Positions 1 to 8,996 of a stretch of DNA of 64,000 nucleotides are shown here, one piece after another. Location: positions 62,001 through 126,000 of the forward strand of contig NZ_FQVX01000006.1 of NCBI RefSeq assembly GCF_900129495.1. Reading direction: 5' to 3'. The DNA comes from Geodermatophilus nigrescens (GTDB lineage: Bacteria > Actinomycetota > Actinomycetes > Mycobacteriales > Geodermatophilaceae). The notes below the pieces were generated by a model. The model saw nothing but the letters and a program-made list of their open reading frames with translations. It ran no database searches and was not told the origin of the DNA. The position numbers were made by a program, and so were the translations under genes. Numbering within the stretch: the stretch's first letter is position 1; every line of letters starts with the position of its first letter.

Positions 1-383
<383 letters not shown>

Positions 384-384
<1 letters not shown>

Positions 385-1550
385 CAGGCGTTCTCCCCCG
401 TGCTGTGCTGGACGACCGGCGCCGGGCTGACGGCCGTGCCGTCCCGCCGGTGGGCGTCCATGAGGTCGACGAAGCGCTGGAACAGCGGCGCGGCGTCGTG
501 CGGGCCGGCCGCCGACTCCGGGTGGAACTGGACGCTGAACGCCGGCGCGTCGAGCAGCCGCAGCCCCTCGACGACGTCGTCGTTGAGGCCCACGTGGCTG
601 ACCTCGGCGCGGCCGTACGGGGTGTCGGTGGGCCGGTCGAGCGGCGCGTCGACGGCGAACCCGTGGTTGTGGCTGGTCACCCGGACCGTGCCGCTGACCC
701 GGTCGAGCACCGGCTGGTTCAGGCCGCGGTGGCCGAAGCGCAGCTTGTAGGTGCCCAGGCCCAGCGCGCGGCCGAGGATCTGGTTGCCGAAGCAGATGCC
801 GAACAGCGGCCGGCCGGCGTCGAGGACACCCCGCACCGCGGCCACCGCGTAGTCGGCCGCGGCCGGGTCGCCGGGGCCGTTGGAGAGGAAGACGCCGTCG
901 GGGCCGTGCGCCAGCAGGTCGGCGGCGGTCGCCGTCGAGGGCAGCACGTGCGTCTCGACGCCGAGCGCGGCCAGGTGCCGCGGCGTCGCCGTCTTGATGC
1001 CGAGGTCGAGCGCGGCGATGGTGAACCGCCTCTCCCCCTCCGCCGGGACCACGTAGGGCTCGCGGGTGCTCACCTGCGGCGCGAGGTCGGCGCCGGTCAT
1101 GCCCTCGGCGGCGCGGACCCGGGCGAGCAGGGCGTCGGCGTCGCCGGACTCGCTGCTGATCCCCGCGCGCATGGCGCCGCGCTCGCGCAGGTGGCGGGTG
1201 AGCGCGCGGGTGTCGATGCCGCTGATGCCGACGACGCCCTGCGCGGCGAGCTCGTCGTCGAGGCTGCCGGTGGCCCGCCAGTTGGCCGGGCGGCGGGCCG
1301 GGTCGCGCACGACGAAGCCGGCCACCCACATGCGGCGGCTCTCGTCGTCCTCGCCGTTCACGCCGGTGTTGCCGATGTGCGGCGCGGTCATGGTGACGAT
1401 CTGGCCGGCGTAGCTGGGGTCGGTCAGCGTCTCCTGGTAGCCGGTCATCCCGGTGGCGAACACCGCCTCGCCGACCGTCGTGCCGACCTTGCCGTAGGCC
1501 TCGCCGCGGAACGTCCGCCCGTCCTCGAGCACGAGGATCGCCTCGGTCAC
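384..1550 (-). CDS. carA: Carbamoyl-phosphate synthase small (glutaminase) subunit
   Basis: Glutamine amidotransferase subunit of carbamoyl-phosphate synthase, 388 residues, normal length. It releases ammonia from glutamine and channels it to CarB. The N-terminal small-subunit domain starts [19 protein letters not shown]. The C-terminal class I amidotransferase domain carries the nucleophile in LFGICFGNQ and the His/Glu pair in SVQFHPES. The GTG start overlaps the pyrC stop by four bases (GTGA); a longer upstream reading would run inside pyrC and is not credible. Placed between pyrC and carB in a co-transcribed operon. Confidence 0.97.
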
Positions 1551-2833
1551 TTCACTGCCTTCCCGTCCAGAACGGTCGCCTCGCCCCGCAGGAACGTGGC
1601 GACCACGCGGCCGGGGAGCTCCCGGCCGGCGTAGGGGCTGTTGCGGCTGCGGCTGGCCAGCGCGGCCGGGTCGACGGTGGCCCGGGCGGCGGGGTCCAGC
1701 AGCAGGAGGTTGGCCGGCTCGCCGGGGGCGAGCGGGCGGCCGTGGCCGTCGAGGCGGCCGATCGCGGCGGGCCGCACCGACATGCGGTCGGCGACGCCGG
1801 CCCAGTCGAGCAGGCCCGGCTCCACCAGCGCCTCGAGGACCACCGAGAGCGCCTGCTCCAGCCCGAGCATCCCGGGCCGGGCCTGCGCCCACTCGCTCTC
1901 CTTGTCCTCCACCGCGTGCGGCGCGTGGTCGGTGGCGACGGCGTCGATCGTGCCGTCGGCCAGACCCGCGCGGAGGGCGTGCACGTCCTCGTCGGTGCGC
2001 AGCGGCGGGTTGACCTTGAACACCGGGTCGTAGGACTCGGCGCAGGCCTCGGTGAGCAGCAGGTGGTGCGGGGTGACCTCGGCGGTCACCTGGACGCCGC
2101 GGGACTTCGCCCAGCGCAGGAGCTCCACCGACCCGGCGGTCGAGACGTGGCAGACGTGCAGCCGCGCGCCCACGTGCTGGGCGAGCAGCACGTCGCGGGC
2201 GATGACCGCCTCCTCGGCGGCGGCCGGCCAGCCGGTGAGCCCGAGCCGCGCGGAGCGGTCGCCCTCGTTCATCTGCGCGCCGACGGTGAGCCGCGGCTCC
2301 TCGGCGTGCTGGGCGACGACGCCGTCGAAGGCCTTCACGTACTCCAGCGCCCGGCGCATGAGCGCGGGGTCGGCGACGCAGTGCCCGTCGTCGGAGAAGA
2401 CCCGCACCCGGGCGGCCGAGTCGGCCATCGCGCCGAGCTCGGCCAGCCGCTCGCCCCGGAGGCCCACCGTCACCGCGCCGACCGGGACGACGTCGACCAG
2501 CCCGGCCTCCTGGCCCAGGCGCCACACCTGCTCGACGACGCCGGCGGTGTCGGCGACCGGGTCGGTGTTGGCCATGGCGTGCACCGCGGTGAACCCGCCG
2601 AGCGCCGCGGCCCGGCTGCCGGTCTCCACCGTCTCGGCGTCCTCGCGGCCGGGCTCGCGCAGGTGGGTGTGCAGGTCGACCAGGCCGGGCAGCGCCACGA
2701 GCCCGTCGGCGTCGACGACGGTCGCCCCCGGGACGGACAGCCGGCCACCGACCGCCGCGACCCGGCCGTCCTTCAGCAGCAGGTCGGCGGGCTCGCCGCC
2801 GAGCACGCGCGCCCCCTTGATCAGCGTGGTCAC
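1547..2833 (-). CDS. pyrC: Dihydroorotase
   Basis: Third enzyme of UMP synthesis, cyclising carbamoyl aspartate to dihydroorotate. It has 428 residues, as expected for class I bacterial dihydroorotases of the amidohydrolase fold. Visible landmarks are the metal-binding [11 protein letters not shown] near residue 60, the FSDDGHCV segment, KVNPPLR substrate contacts and the ATDHAPH motif carrying the catalytic Asp. The GTG start ([13 protein letters not shown]) overlaps the pyrB stop by GTGA, and its own stop overlaps the carA start in the same way. Confidence 0.97.
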   Translation of the reverse strand: MTTLIKGARVLGGEPADLLLKDGRVAAVGGRLSVPGATVVDADGLVALPGLVDLHTHLREPGREDAETVETGSRAAALGGFTAVHAMANTDPVADTAGVVEQVWRLGQEAGLVDVVPVGAVTVGLRGERLAELGAMADSAARVRVFSDDGHCVADPALMRRALEYVKAFDGVVAQHAEEPRLTVGAQMNEGDRSARLGLTGWPAAAEEAVIARDVLLAQHVGARLHVCHVSTAGSVELLRWAKSRGVQVTAEVTPHHLLLTEACAESYDPVFKVNPPLRTDEDVHALRAGLADGTIDAVATDHAPHAVEDKESEWAQARPGMLGLEQALSVVLEALVEPGLLDWAGVADRMSVRPAAIGRLDGHGRPLAPGEPANLLLLDPAARATVDPAALASRSRNSPYAGRELPGRVVATFLRGEATVLDGKAVK

Positions 2834-3747
2834 GCGTTTCCTCCGAGGAGCAGGTAGAGCACGGCCATGCGGACGCTGACGCCGTTGCCGACCTGCTCGA
2901 CGATCGTCGAGCGGACCGAGTCGGCGACGTCGGCGGCGATCTCCATGCCGCGGTTCATCGGGCCGGGGTGCATGACGATCGCGTCGTCGGACAGCGCGGC
3001 CATCCGGACGGCGTCGAGGCCGTAGCGGCGGCTGTACTCCCGCGCGCTGGGGAAGAACGAGGCGTTCATCCGCTCGGCCTGGACGCGCAGCATCATCACC
3101 GCGTCGGCCTTGGGCAGGACGGCGTCGAGGTCGTAGGAGACCTCCACCGGCCACGAGCCCACGCCCACCGGCAGCAGCGTCGGCGGCGCGACGAGGGTGA
3201 CCTGCGCGCCGAGGGTCGTCAGCAGCCAGACGTTGGACCGCGCCACCCGGCTGTGCAGGACGTCGCCGACGACGACCACCCGGACGCCGTCGAGGCGGCC
3301 CAGCCGGCGGCGGATCGTGTAGGCGTCGAGCAGCGCCTGGGTGGGGTGCTCGTGGGTGCCGTCGCCGGCGTTCACCACGCTGCCCTGCACCCAGTTCGCG
3401 AGCCGGTGCGGGGCGCCGGAGGCGGAGTGGCGGACGACGATCGCGTCGCTGCCCATCGCCTCCAGGGTCAGCGCGGTGTCCTTCAGGCTCTCGCCCTTGG
3501 AGACGCTGCTGCCCTTGGCCGAGAAGTTGATGACGTCGGCCGACAGCCGCTTGGCCGCCAGCTCGAAGGAGATCCGGGTGCGGGTGGAGTCCTCGTAGAA
3601 GAGGTTCACCACCGTGCGCCCGCGCAGCGTGGGCAGCTTCTTGACCTCGCGGCCGGCCAGCGCGGCGTCGATCTGCGCGGCCGTGTCGAGGACGAGCGTG
3701 GCGTCGTCGCGGTCGAGGTCGGCCGCCTCCAGCAGGTGCCGCTTCAC
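2830..3747 (-). CDS. pyrB: Aspartate carbamoyltransferase catalytic chain
   Basis: Condenses carbamoyl phosphate with aspartate, the committed step of pyrimidine synthesis. It has 305 residues, full length. Carbamoyl-phosphate and aspartate contacts are visible as [34 protein letters not shown] and [11 protein letters not shown]. There is no adjacent pyrI regulatory chain, which fits actinobacteria, where PyrB and PyrC are thought to associate. The GTG start ([11 protein letters not shown]) overlaps the pyrR stop by four bases. Confidence 0.97.
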   Translation of the reverse strand: MKRHLLEAADLDRDDATLVLDTAAQIDAALAGREVKKLPTLRGRTVVNLFYEDSTRTRISFELAAKRLSADVINFSAKGSSVSKGESLKDTALTLEAMGSDAIVVRHSASGAPHRLANWVQGSVVNAGDGTHEHPTQALLDAYTIRRRLGRLDGVRVVVVGDVLHSRVARSNVWLLTTLGAQVTLVAPPTLLPVGVGSWPVEVSYDLDAVLPKADAVMMLRVQAERMNASFFPSAREYSRRYGLDAVRMAALSDDAIVMHPGPMNRGMEIAADVADSVRSTIVEQVGNGVSVRMAVLYLLLGGNA

Positions 3748-4316
3748 TGCTCCACCACCACGACCTCGTCGGTGCCGTCGGTCTCGGCCAGGTGCACGCG
3801 CACCTTCTGGGCGCGCGAGGTGGGCACGTTCTTGCCCACGTAGTCGGCGCGGATCGGCAGCTCGCGGTGGCCGCGGTCGACGAGCACCGCCAGCTGCACG
3901 GCGCGCGGGCGGCCGAGGTCGCGCAGCGCGTCGAGCGCCGCCCGGACCGAGCGGCCGGAGAACAGGACGTCGTCGACGAGGACGACGAGCCGGCCGTCGA
4001 TGCCCGCGTCGGGCAGGACGGTGTCCTCCAGCGCGCGGACGCCGCGCAGCCGCAGGTCGTCGCGGTAGAGGGTGATGTCGACGGTGCCGGTGTCGACCGC
4101 CGTGCCGCTGAACGCGGCCACCCGGGCGGCGAGCCGGCGGGCGAGCGGGGCGCCGCGGGTGGGGATGCCGACCAGCACCAGGTCGGCGAGGGACTCCCCC
4201 GCCTTCTCGATGAGCTGGTGGGCCATCCGGTCGACCACGCGGGCGACGTCGGCGGGGGCGAGCAGGACGCCGGGCGTGGACGCGCGACCGGCAGGGGGCT
4301 CCGGGGAGCCGGCCAT
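3744..4316 (-). CDS. pyrR: PyrR bifunctional pyr operon regulator / uracil phosphoribosyltransferase
   Basis: RNA-binding regulator of the pyr operon with uracil phosphoribosyltransferase activity in the family; 190 residues. The PRPP-binding loop is visible as [13 protein letters not shown], preceded by [17 protein letters not shown]. It is the first gene of the pyr operon. A strong Shine-Dalgarno (GGAAGGAGG) precedes the ATG, and a PyrR-type RNA hairpin abuts it, suggesting autogenous translational control. A possible -10 (TACGGT, 4377-4382) would give a leader of about 55 nucleotides. The short alanine/proline-rich N-terminus ([11 protein letters not shown]) is lineage-specific. Confidence 0.96.
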   Translation of the reverse strand: MAGSPEPPAGRASTPGVLLAPADVARVVDRMAHQLIEKAGESLADLVLVGIPTRGAPLARRLAARVAAFSGTAVDTGTVDITLYRDDLRLRGVRALEDTVLPDAGIDGRLVVLVDDVLFSGRSVRAALDALRDLGRPRAVQLAVLVDRGHRELPIRADYVGKNVPTSRAQKVRVHLAETDGTDEVVVVEQ

Positions 4317-4321
4317 CAGGC

Positions 4322-4346
4322 CTCCTTCCCCGCCTCACGGGACGGG
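4322..4346 (-). promoter_or_regulatory. PyrR-binding RNA hairpin next to the pyrR ribosome-binding site
   Basis: Read on the minus strand, 4346-4329 folds as CCCG-UCCCGUGAGG-CGGG. The loop matches the known PyrR recognition consensus (UCCNGNGAGGY). It is followed without a gap by the Shine-Dalgarno AAGGAGG (4328-4322), six bases before the pyrR ATG. There is no room for a classic terminator/antiterminator pair, so PyrR binding here would more likely block ribosome access, as reported for Mycobacterium smegmatis. The match is seen; the mechanism is inferred. Confidence 0.75.
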
Positions 4347-4548
4347 TCGTTAAAGGAGTGGGGTGGACCGGCGACGACCGTACTGCACCCTCCCGTGTGA
4401 CCGTCGTCGCGCGTCGCGCCACCGCAGGTGGGCACGGGGGGAGAAGGATTCCCCAGGAGGAGGGAGCCGCTGTCGCACCTCCCGACGAACCAGTACGCTC
4501 AGTCACCAACGAGCCTCCTCCACGACGACGGACAGTGAGCAGACACGC

Positions 4549-5088
4549 ATGAGCACGGACTACTCGCGGGCCCTGGGCGCCCGGCTGCGGGCCATCCGCA
4601 ACCAGCAGGGCCTGTCCCTGCAGGGCGTGGAGGACAAGTCGCACGGCCGCTGGAAGGCCGTCGTCGTGGGCTCCTACGAGCGCGGCGACCGCGCGGTGAC
4701 CGTGCAGCGTCTCTCGGAGCTGGCCGTGTTCTACGGCGTGCCGGTCTCCGAGCTGCTGCCCGACCCGCGCCCGAGCTCGGCGGTCACCTCGACCACGAAG
4801 ATCGTGCTCAACCTCGAGTCGCTGGGCTCGCTGCCCGCCGACGAGGCCGGCCCACTGGCCCGCTACGCGTCGACCATCCAGGCGCAGCGGCACGACTACA
4901 ACGGCAAGGTCCTCTCCATCCGCGCGGAGGACCTCAAGTCGCTGGCGATCATCTACGACATGAGCCCCGACGAGCTCACCACCCGGCTGATCGAGTGGGG
5001 CGTGCTCAACCCGGGCGGCATGGACGGCATGGGTGCCGGCGCCGATGACGACGACGAGACCTGGGACCGCCGCCGCGCCCCGCGCTGA
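4549..5088 (+). CDS. bldD: BldD developmental regulator (c-di-GMP-responsive)
   Basis: Cytoplasmic transcription factor of 179 residues that in Streptomyces represses developmental genes when dimerised by cyclic di-GMP. The N-terminal XRE-type helix-turn-helix occupies about residues 8-70 ([20 protein letters not shown]). The C-terminal domain keeps the RxD-X8-RxxD signature exactly: R114-H-D116 and R125-A-E-D128, the same residue numbers as in Streptomyces BldD. An acidic tail follows (ADDDDE). The ATG at 4549 is chosen because the conserved [10 protein letters not shown] begins there; further upstream the frame is leader. A possible -10 TACGCT lies at 4494-4499. Divergent from pyrR and monocistronic, with a terminator at 5116. 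Confidence 0.96.
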   Translation: MSTDYSRALGARLRAIRNQQGLSLQGVEDKSHGRWKAVVVGSYERGDRAVTVQRLSELAVFYGVPVSELLPDPRPSSAVTSTTKIVLNLESLGSLPADEAGPLARYASTIQAQRHDYNGKVLSIRAEDLKSLAIIYDMSPDELTTRLIEWGVLNPGGMDGMGAGADDDDETWDRRRAPR

Positions 5089-5115
5089 CCCCCGACACAC
5101 CTCCCCACCACTGCA

Positions 5116-5151
5116 CGAGGCCCGCTCCGGCACCCGCCGGGGCGGGCCTCG
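5116..5151 (+). terminator. Intrinsic-type hairpin after bldD
   Basis: The arms CGAGGCCCGC (5116-5125) and GCGGGCCTCG (5142-5151) are perfectly complementary. They sit 28 bases after the bldD stop. There is no U-tract, as is usual for actinomycete terminators. Confidence 0.7.
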
Positions 5152-5181
5152 TCGCGTCCGGACTCCACTCCCCCGCCCCGC

Positions 5182-5246
5182 GCGCGCTGTGTGCACGCAG
5201 CGCGCTCCGGGGGCTCCCCCGGCCGCGCCGTGGGCACACAGCGCGG
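5182..5246. repeat. Nested intergenic palindrome
   Basis: CGCGCTGTGTGC (5183-5194) is repeated inverted as GCACACAGCGCG (5234-5245). Between them lie two smaller hairpins, GCGCGCTG/CAGCGCGC (5182-5205) and CCGGGGG/CCCCCGG (5207-5222). No gene covers this stretch. It lies beyond the bldD terminator and before the promoter at 5341, so it looks like an extragenic repeat rather than a second terminator. Together with that terminator and promoter it accounts for the 5089-5407 gap. Confidence 0.6.
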
Positions 5247-5340
5247 TCTCCCGACGTCCGGCTACGACAGAGGCACGCCCCCGCTCCAGCCGCACCTGCC
5301 GTCACGGTGCGCGAGGGGGTGACCGCGCTCGGTCCCGGAA

Positions 5341-5363
5341 CTGTCGGTGGGTGCTCCTAGCGT
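5341..5363 (+). promoter_or_regulatory. PafBC / RecA-NDp-type DNA-damage promoter
   Basis: CTGTCGGTG (5341-5349), eight spacer bases, then TAGCGT (5358-5363). This matches the mycobacterial RecA-independent damage promoter TTGTCRGTG-N8-TANNNT at every defined position except the first T. It lies 44 bases before the GTG of the 50-codon gene at 5408. Motif and spacing are seen; control by PafBC is inferred. Confidence 0.65.
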
Positions 5364-5407
5364 CCGTCCCGTCGCTGAGAACCCGGCGCACGACGCGAGG
5401 AGTCCCC

Positions 5408-5560
5408 GTGCACACCAGCCCACCGGTCGCCCTGCCCGACCCCGAGCTGCTGCTCGCTGCCCGCCGCCGCGAGGCGCTGCGCCGGGCGCACCGGCGTCAG
5501 TCGAGCGTGCGGATGGCCGCGATGCTCACCGCCGCCGCGGGCACCGGCCGCCGTCCCTGA
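5408..5560 (+). CDS. 50-residue basic hypothetical protein, predicted damage-inducible
   Basis: I do not recognise a family. The frame encodes 50 residues starting VHTSPPVALPDPELLLAARR, followed by a strongly basic helix-like segment (EALRRAHRRQSSVRM) and ending [16 protein letters not shown] ribosome-binding site sits six bases before the GTG, and the promoter-like element at 5341-5363 is correctly placed, so it is probably a real gene. The predicted product is a short amphipathic arginine-rich helix without signal peptide or membrane segment. It ends 14 bases before the convergent MarR gene. Function unknown. Confidence 0.6.
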   Translation: MHTSPPVALPDPELLLAARRREALRRAHRRQSSVRMAAMLTAAAGTGRRP

Positions 5561-5574
5561 CGCCGGCCCGGCCC

Positions 5575-6024
5575 TCAGGCGCCCGGCTCGAGCGCGGCCA
5601 CGCACTCCTGCAGGTCGGCCAGCAGGCGCTCGCGCCGGTCGGGCGTCAGCCCGGCGAGCATCCGCTCCTGCACCCCGGCGACGGCGACGCTGGCCTCGCG
5701 CAGCCGCCGTCGCCCCTCGTCGGTGACCGTCGCCGGCAGCGCCCGGCCCTGCGGTGCCACCGCCGGCCGCGACACCCAGCCGGCGTCCTGCAGGCCGGCC
5801 AGCACGCCGGTCATCGCCTGCCGCGTCACGAACGCCGCGCGGGCGAGCTCGGCCACCGAGGAGCCGGGCCGCTGGTCGAGCAGCTCCAGCGTCGCGTACT
5901 GGGACACCGTCAGGCCCAGCGGCCGCAGCGCGGTGTCCATGGCGCCGCGCAGCACGGTCGCGGCCTGTTTGAGCACGTAGCCCACCGCCCGGTCGACGTC
6001 GCCGACCCCGCCCTCTTGACTCAT
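5575..6024 (-). CDS. MarR-family transcriptional regulator
   Basis: Winged-helix regulator of 149 residues. The core is visible as LTVSQYATLELLDQRPGSSVAELARAA, then the recognition helix FVTRQAMTGVLAGLQDAGWV and the wing ALPATVTDEG. The ATG at 6024 is preferred to a GTG six codons upstream, because the upstream codons would be made of an operator palindrome. It is transcribed divergently from a VOC-family gene, and both share the operators at 6024-6065. A TTGACA hexamer (-35-like, minus strand) sits inside the distal operator, so autorepression is likely. Ligand unknown. Confidence 0.9.
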   Translation of the reverse strand: MSQEGGVGDVDRAVGYVLKQAATVLRGAMDTALRPLGLTVSQYATLELLDQRPGSSVAELARAAFVTRQAMTGVLAGLQDAGWVSRPAVAPQGRALPATVTDEGRRRLREASVAVAGVQERMLAGLTPDRRERLLADLQECVAALEPGA

Positions 6025-6065
6025 GTCAGGATCCTGACACACTCGACCATGTCAACATCCTGACA
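6024..6065. promoter_or_regulatory. Paired operators of the MarR regulator
   Basis: Two sites of form TGTCA-N6-TGACA lie 26 bases apart centre to centre. One is TGTCAGGATCCTGACA at 6024-6039, a perfect palindrome touching the marR ATG; the other is TGTCAACATCCTGACA at 6050-6065. They fill the intergenic region between the divergent marR and VOC genes. Binding by the adjacent MarR protein is inferred from position and symmetry. Confidence 0.8.
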
Positions 6066-6084
6066 TCACTCCCGAGGAGCAGCC

Positions 6085-6456
6085 ATGACCGTCACCGGAC
6101 CCGACTTCGTCGCCCTGCAGGTCACCGACCTCGAGCGCTCGGCGGCCTTCTACGCCGGCACCCTCGGCCTGCGCCGCGCACCGGCCGGCCCGCCCGGCGC
6201 GGTCGTGTTCGCCACCACGCCGGTGGCCTTCGCCGTCCGCGAGCCGCTGCCGGGCGTCGACCCGGCCGCGGCGCGGCCCCGCCCGGGCCTGGGCGTGGCG
6301 CTGTGGCTGGCCGCCGACGACAGCCAGGCGCTGCACGACCGGATGGCCGCCGACGGCGTGACCATCCTGGCGCCGCCGGCCGACACGCCCTTCGGGCGGG
6401 CGTTCACCTTCGCCGACCCCGACGGCTACGCCGTCACCGTGCACGACGCCCGCTGA
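6085..6456 (+). CDS. VOC-family (glyoxalase/bleomycin-resistance fold) protein
   Basis: Single vicinal-oxygen-chelate domain protein of 123 residues, divergent from the MarR gene. The fold signature is visible: FVALQVTDLERSAAFYAGTLGL at the start and FGRAFTFADPDGYAVTVHDAR at the end, with a metal-ligand-like Glu/Asp near the C-terminus. A GAGGAG ribosome-binding site precedes the ATG. MarR/VOC pairs commonly respond to small organic or electrophilic compounds, so a detoxification role is a reasonable inference, but the substrate cannot be read from sequence. Confidence 0.88.
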   Translation: MTVTGPDFVALQVTDLERSAAFYAGTLGLRRAPAGPPGAVVFATTPVAFAVREPLPGVDPAAARPRPGLGVALWLAADDSQALHDRMAADGVTILAPPADTPFGRAFTFADPDGYAVTVHDAR

Positions 6457-6472
6457 GCGGGCGCCGGCCGGC

Positions 6473-6883
6473 TCAGGAGGAGGTGGGGACCTCGGCGTCG
6501 AGGATGGCGCCGAGGACGCCGTTGACGTACGCCGGCGACTCGTCCGTGGACAGCGCCCGGGCGAGCTCGACGGCCTCGTCGATGACGACGGCGTCGGGCA
6601 CGTCGTCGGCCCACAGCAGCTCGAAGACCGCCATGCGCAGGATCGCGCGGTCGACGTCGGGCAGCCGCTCCAGCGACCAGCCGCGGGCGTGCTGCTCGAT
6701 CAGCTCGTCGATGCGGCCGGCGTGGGCGGCGACGCCCTCCACCAGCCGGACGGCGTGCTCGGGCATCGGCGGGTTGGCGTGCGCGACGCGCTCGCGCAGC
6801 ATGTCCACCGGGTCAGCGCTGCGCAGGTCGGCCGCGTAGAGGACGTCGACGGCGCGCTTGCGCGCCTTGGTGCGTGCGGCCAT
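6473..6883 (-). CDS. nusB: Transcription antitermination factor NusB
   Basis: RNA-binding antitermination protein acting with NusE (S10) on rRNA transcripts; 136 residues, normal length. It begins MAARTKARKRAVDVLYAADLR. The conserved helix segments WSLERLPDVDRAILRMAVFELLW and VVIDEAVELARALSTDESPAYVNGVLG, written here as one diagnostic region near the C-terminus, are the NusB hallmarks. It lies 14 bases downstream of efp and is likely co-transcribed with it; efp-nusB adjacency is standard in actinobacteria. Confidence 0.96.
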   Translation of the reverse strand: MAARTKARKRAVDVLYAADLRSADPVDMLRERVAHANPPMPEHAVRLVEGVAAHAGRIDELIEQHARGWSLERLPDVDRAILRMAVFELLWADDVPDAVVIDEAVELARALSTDESPAYVNGVLGAILDAEVPTSS

Positions 6884-6897
6884 GTGCAGGGGCGCGA

Positions 6898-7458
6898 TCA
6901 GTTCGCGCGGCCGAGGTACCGGCCGTCGCGGGTGTCGACCTTGAGCTTGTCGCCGGTGTTGACGAACAGCGGCACCTGGATCTGCGCGCCGGTCTCCAGG
7001 GTGGCGGGCTTGGTGCCGCCGGTGGAGCGGTCGCCCTGCAGGCCCGGGTCGGTGTGCTCGACGACGAGCTCCAGCGTCACGGGCAGCTCGACGTACAGCG
7101 GCACGCCCTCGTGCACGGCGACGACGGCCTCGGTGTTCTCCAGCAGGTAGTCGGCGCCGCCGCCCACGGTCTCGGCCGGGACCGGGATCTGGTCGAAGGT
7201 GTCGCCGTCCATGAAGACGAAGTCGGTGCCGTCCTTGTACAGGTACGTCATGTTCCGCTTGTCGACCGTGGCGGTCTCGACCTTGGTGCCGGCGTTGAAG
7301 GTCTTGTCGACGACCTTGCCCGAGAGCACGTTCTTGAGCGTCGTCCGGACGAACGCGCCGCCCTTGCCGGGCTTGACGTGCTGGAACTCGGTGACGGACC
7401 ACAGCTGGCCGTCGAGGTTGAGGACCATGCCGTTCTTGAGGTCGTTGGTGGTAGCCAT
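6898..7458 (-). CDS. efp: Elongation factor P
   Basis: Translation factor that rescues ribosomes stalled at proline runs; 186 residues, normal length. The start is [20 protein letters not shown]. The tip loop of domain I reads KPGKGGAFV, with a lysine at the position modified in some other bacteria. The three-domain beta-barrel pattern continues to the C-terminal [12 protein letters not shown]. Its ATG follows the pepQ stop codon with no intervening base, so translation is coupled. Confidence 0.97.
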   Translation of the reverse strand: MATTNDLKNGMVLNLDGQLWSVTEFQHVKPGKGGAFVRTTLKNVLSGKVVDKTFNAGTKVETATVDKRNMTYLYKDGTDFVFMDGDTFDQIPVPAETVGGGADYLLENTEAVVAVHEGVPLYVELPVTLELVVEHTDPGLQGDRSTGGTKPATLETGAQIQVPLFVNTGDKLKVDTRDGRYLGRAN

Positions 7459-8565
7459 CTAGAGGACCAGCAGTTCCTTGCTCGTGAGGGTCAACAACTC
7501 GGGCGCGTCCGCCGTGACGACCAGCGTGTCCTCGATCCGGACACCGCCGTGGCCGGGCAGGTACACCCCGGGCTCCACGGTGACGGCCATGCCGGCGGCC
7601 AGCCTACCCGCGCCGAGCGGGCCGATGCCCGGCGCCTCGTGGATCTCCAGGCCGACGCCGTGCCCGAGACCGTGGGTGAAGTGGTCGGCGTGGCCGGCCG
7701 CGGCGATGACGTCGCGGGAGGCGGCGTCGACGGCGACGACGTCGGCCCCGACCGCGAGCGCCGCCCGCCCGGCGGCCTGCGCCTCGGCGACCAGCGCGTA
7801 GACCTCGCGCTGCCAGTCGGCGGCGTGCCCGAGCACCACGGTGCGGGTCATGTCGGAGTGGTAGCCGTCGACGGTGGCGCCGAAGTCGAGCTTGAGGAAG
7901 TCGCCCCCGGCGAGCACCGTGCGGTCGGGCCGGTGGTGCGGGATGGCGGAGTTCGCGCCGGTGGCCACGATCGTCTCGAACGACGGCGCCTCGGCACCCA
8001 GGGCGAGCATCCGGGCGTCGAGCTCGCGGCCGACCTCCAGCTCGGTGCGACCCGGGCGCAGCGCGCCGTCGGCGGCCAGCTCGGCGAGCGCCTGGTCGGC
8101 CACCGCGCAGGCACGGCGCAGCGCGTCGACCTCGTCGTCGTCCTTGACCGCGCGCAGCTCCTCGACGGCGCGCGCGACGCTGACCAGCTCGGGCACCGTG
8201 CCGCCGGCGGCGGCGTCGGTGAGCACCCGCTCCAGCTTCCGGTGGCCGTCGACGGTCACCTCGTGACTCTCGTAGCCGAGCCGCCCGGCGCCGCGCGTGA
8301 CCGCCTCGCGGGCCAGCGCCGGCACGGTGGCGCGGTCGACCAGCAGCTCGAGGTCGGGCACCTGGGTGCCGGCCTGGGTGGTGTAGCGGCCGTCGGTGCC
8401 GAACACGTCGCCGCCGTCGGTGCGCAGCAGCAGCGCCCCGTTGGAGCCGGTGAACCCGGTCAGGTAGCGCACGTTGAGCAGGTTGGTGACCAGGACGGCG
8501 TCGAGGCCGCGCTCGGCGGCCGTGGCCCGCAGCCGCTCCCGGCGCTCGGCGGCGCGCCCGGTCAC
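7459..8565 (-). CDS. pepQ: Xaa-Pro aminopeptidase / proline dipeptidase (M24B)
   Basis: Metallopeptidase that removes or splits peptides at a following proline; 368 residues. An N-terminal creatinase-type domain ([20 protein letters not shown]) precedes the pita-bread catalytic domain. Metal ligands are visible in [18 protein letters not shown] (two Asp), the His in [14 protein letters not shown], and Glu in [10 protein letters not shown] and VRIEDT. It is the second-last gene of the aro-efp-nusB block and overlaps aroQ by GTGA. The gene before efp in this position is usually pepQ in actinobacteria. Confidence 0.94.
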   Translation of the reverse strand: MTGRAAERRERLRATAAERGLDAVLVTNLLNVRYLTGFTGSNGALLLRTDGGDVFGTDGRYTTQAGTQVPDLELLVDRATVPALAREAVTRGAGRLGYESHEVTVDGHRKLERVLTDAAAGGTVPELVSVARAVEELRAVKDDDEVDALRRACAVADQALAELAADGALRPGRTELEVGRELDARMLALGAEAPSFETIVATGANSAIPHHRPDRTVLAGGDFLKLDFGATVDGYHSDMTRTVVLGHAADWQREVYALVAEAQAAGRAALAVGADVVAVDAASRDVIAAAGHADHFTHGLGHGVGLEIHEAPGIGPLGAGRLAAGMAVTVEPGVYLPGHGGVRIEDTLVVTADAPELLTLTSKELLVL

Positions 8566-8996
8566 CGGTGGCCCCGCAGCGACATCCACTGCAGCGCGAG
8601 CACGTAGCCCTCGACGCCGAGGCCGGCGATCACGCCGTCGGCCACGGCGGAGACGTAGGAGTGGTGCCGGAACGGCTCCCGCTTGTGCACGTTGCTGATG
8701 TGCACCTCCACCAGCGGCGACTGCAGCGCGGCCAGGGCGTCGTGCAGGGCGATCGACGTGTGCGACCAGGCGGCCGGGTTCAGGATCACCGGGTCGCGGG
8801 CGTCGGTGGCCTCGTGCACCCAGCGGAGCATCTCGGCCTCGTCGTCGGTCTGCCGGACCCGGACCTCCATGCCGAGCTCGCGGCCCGCCGTCTCGAGGAG
8901 GTCGACGAGCTGGGCGTACGTCGTCGGGCCGTAGACCTCGGGCTCGCGGGTGCCGAGCCGCCCGAGGTTGGGCCCGTTGAGCACCTGGATCGTCAC
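8562..8996 (-). CDS. aroQ: 3-Dehydroquinate dehydratase, type II
   Basis: Third step of the shikimate pathway, dehydrating 3-dehydroquinate. It has 144 residues, normal for the dodecameric type II enzyme. The active site is visible: [17 protein letters not shown] carries the catalytic Arg and Tyr, [11 protein letters not shown] binds substrate, and [18 protein letters not shown] contains the conserved His and Arg. The GTG start ([11 protein letters not shown]) overlaps the aroB stop by GTGA; upstream extensions would be inside aroB. Confidence 0.97.
   Translation of the reverse strand: MTIQVLNGPNLGRLGTREPEVYGPTTYAQLVDLLETAGRELGMEVRVRQTDDEAEMLRWVHEATDARDPVILNPAAWSHTSIALHDALAALQSPLVEVHISNVHKREPFRHHSYVSAVADGVIAGLGVEGYVLALQWMSLRGHR

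Noticed and set aside
2830..5295. Minus-strand open frame of more than 800 codons spanning pyrB, pyrR, and the bldD region
   Set aside because: Only pyrB is protein-like; the rest is Arg/Pro/Ala-rich shadow sequence, antisense to bldD and out of frame with pyrR.
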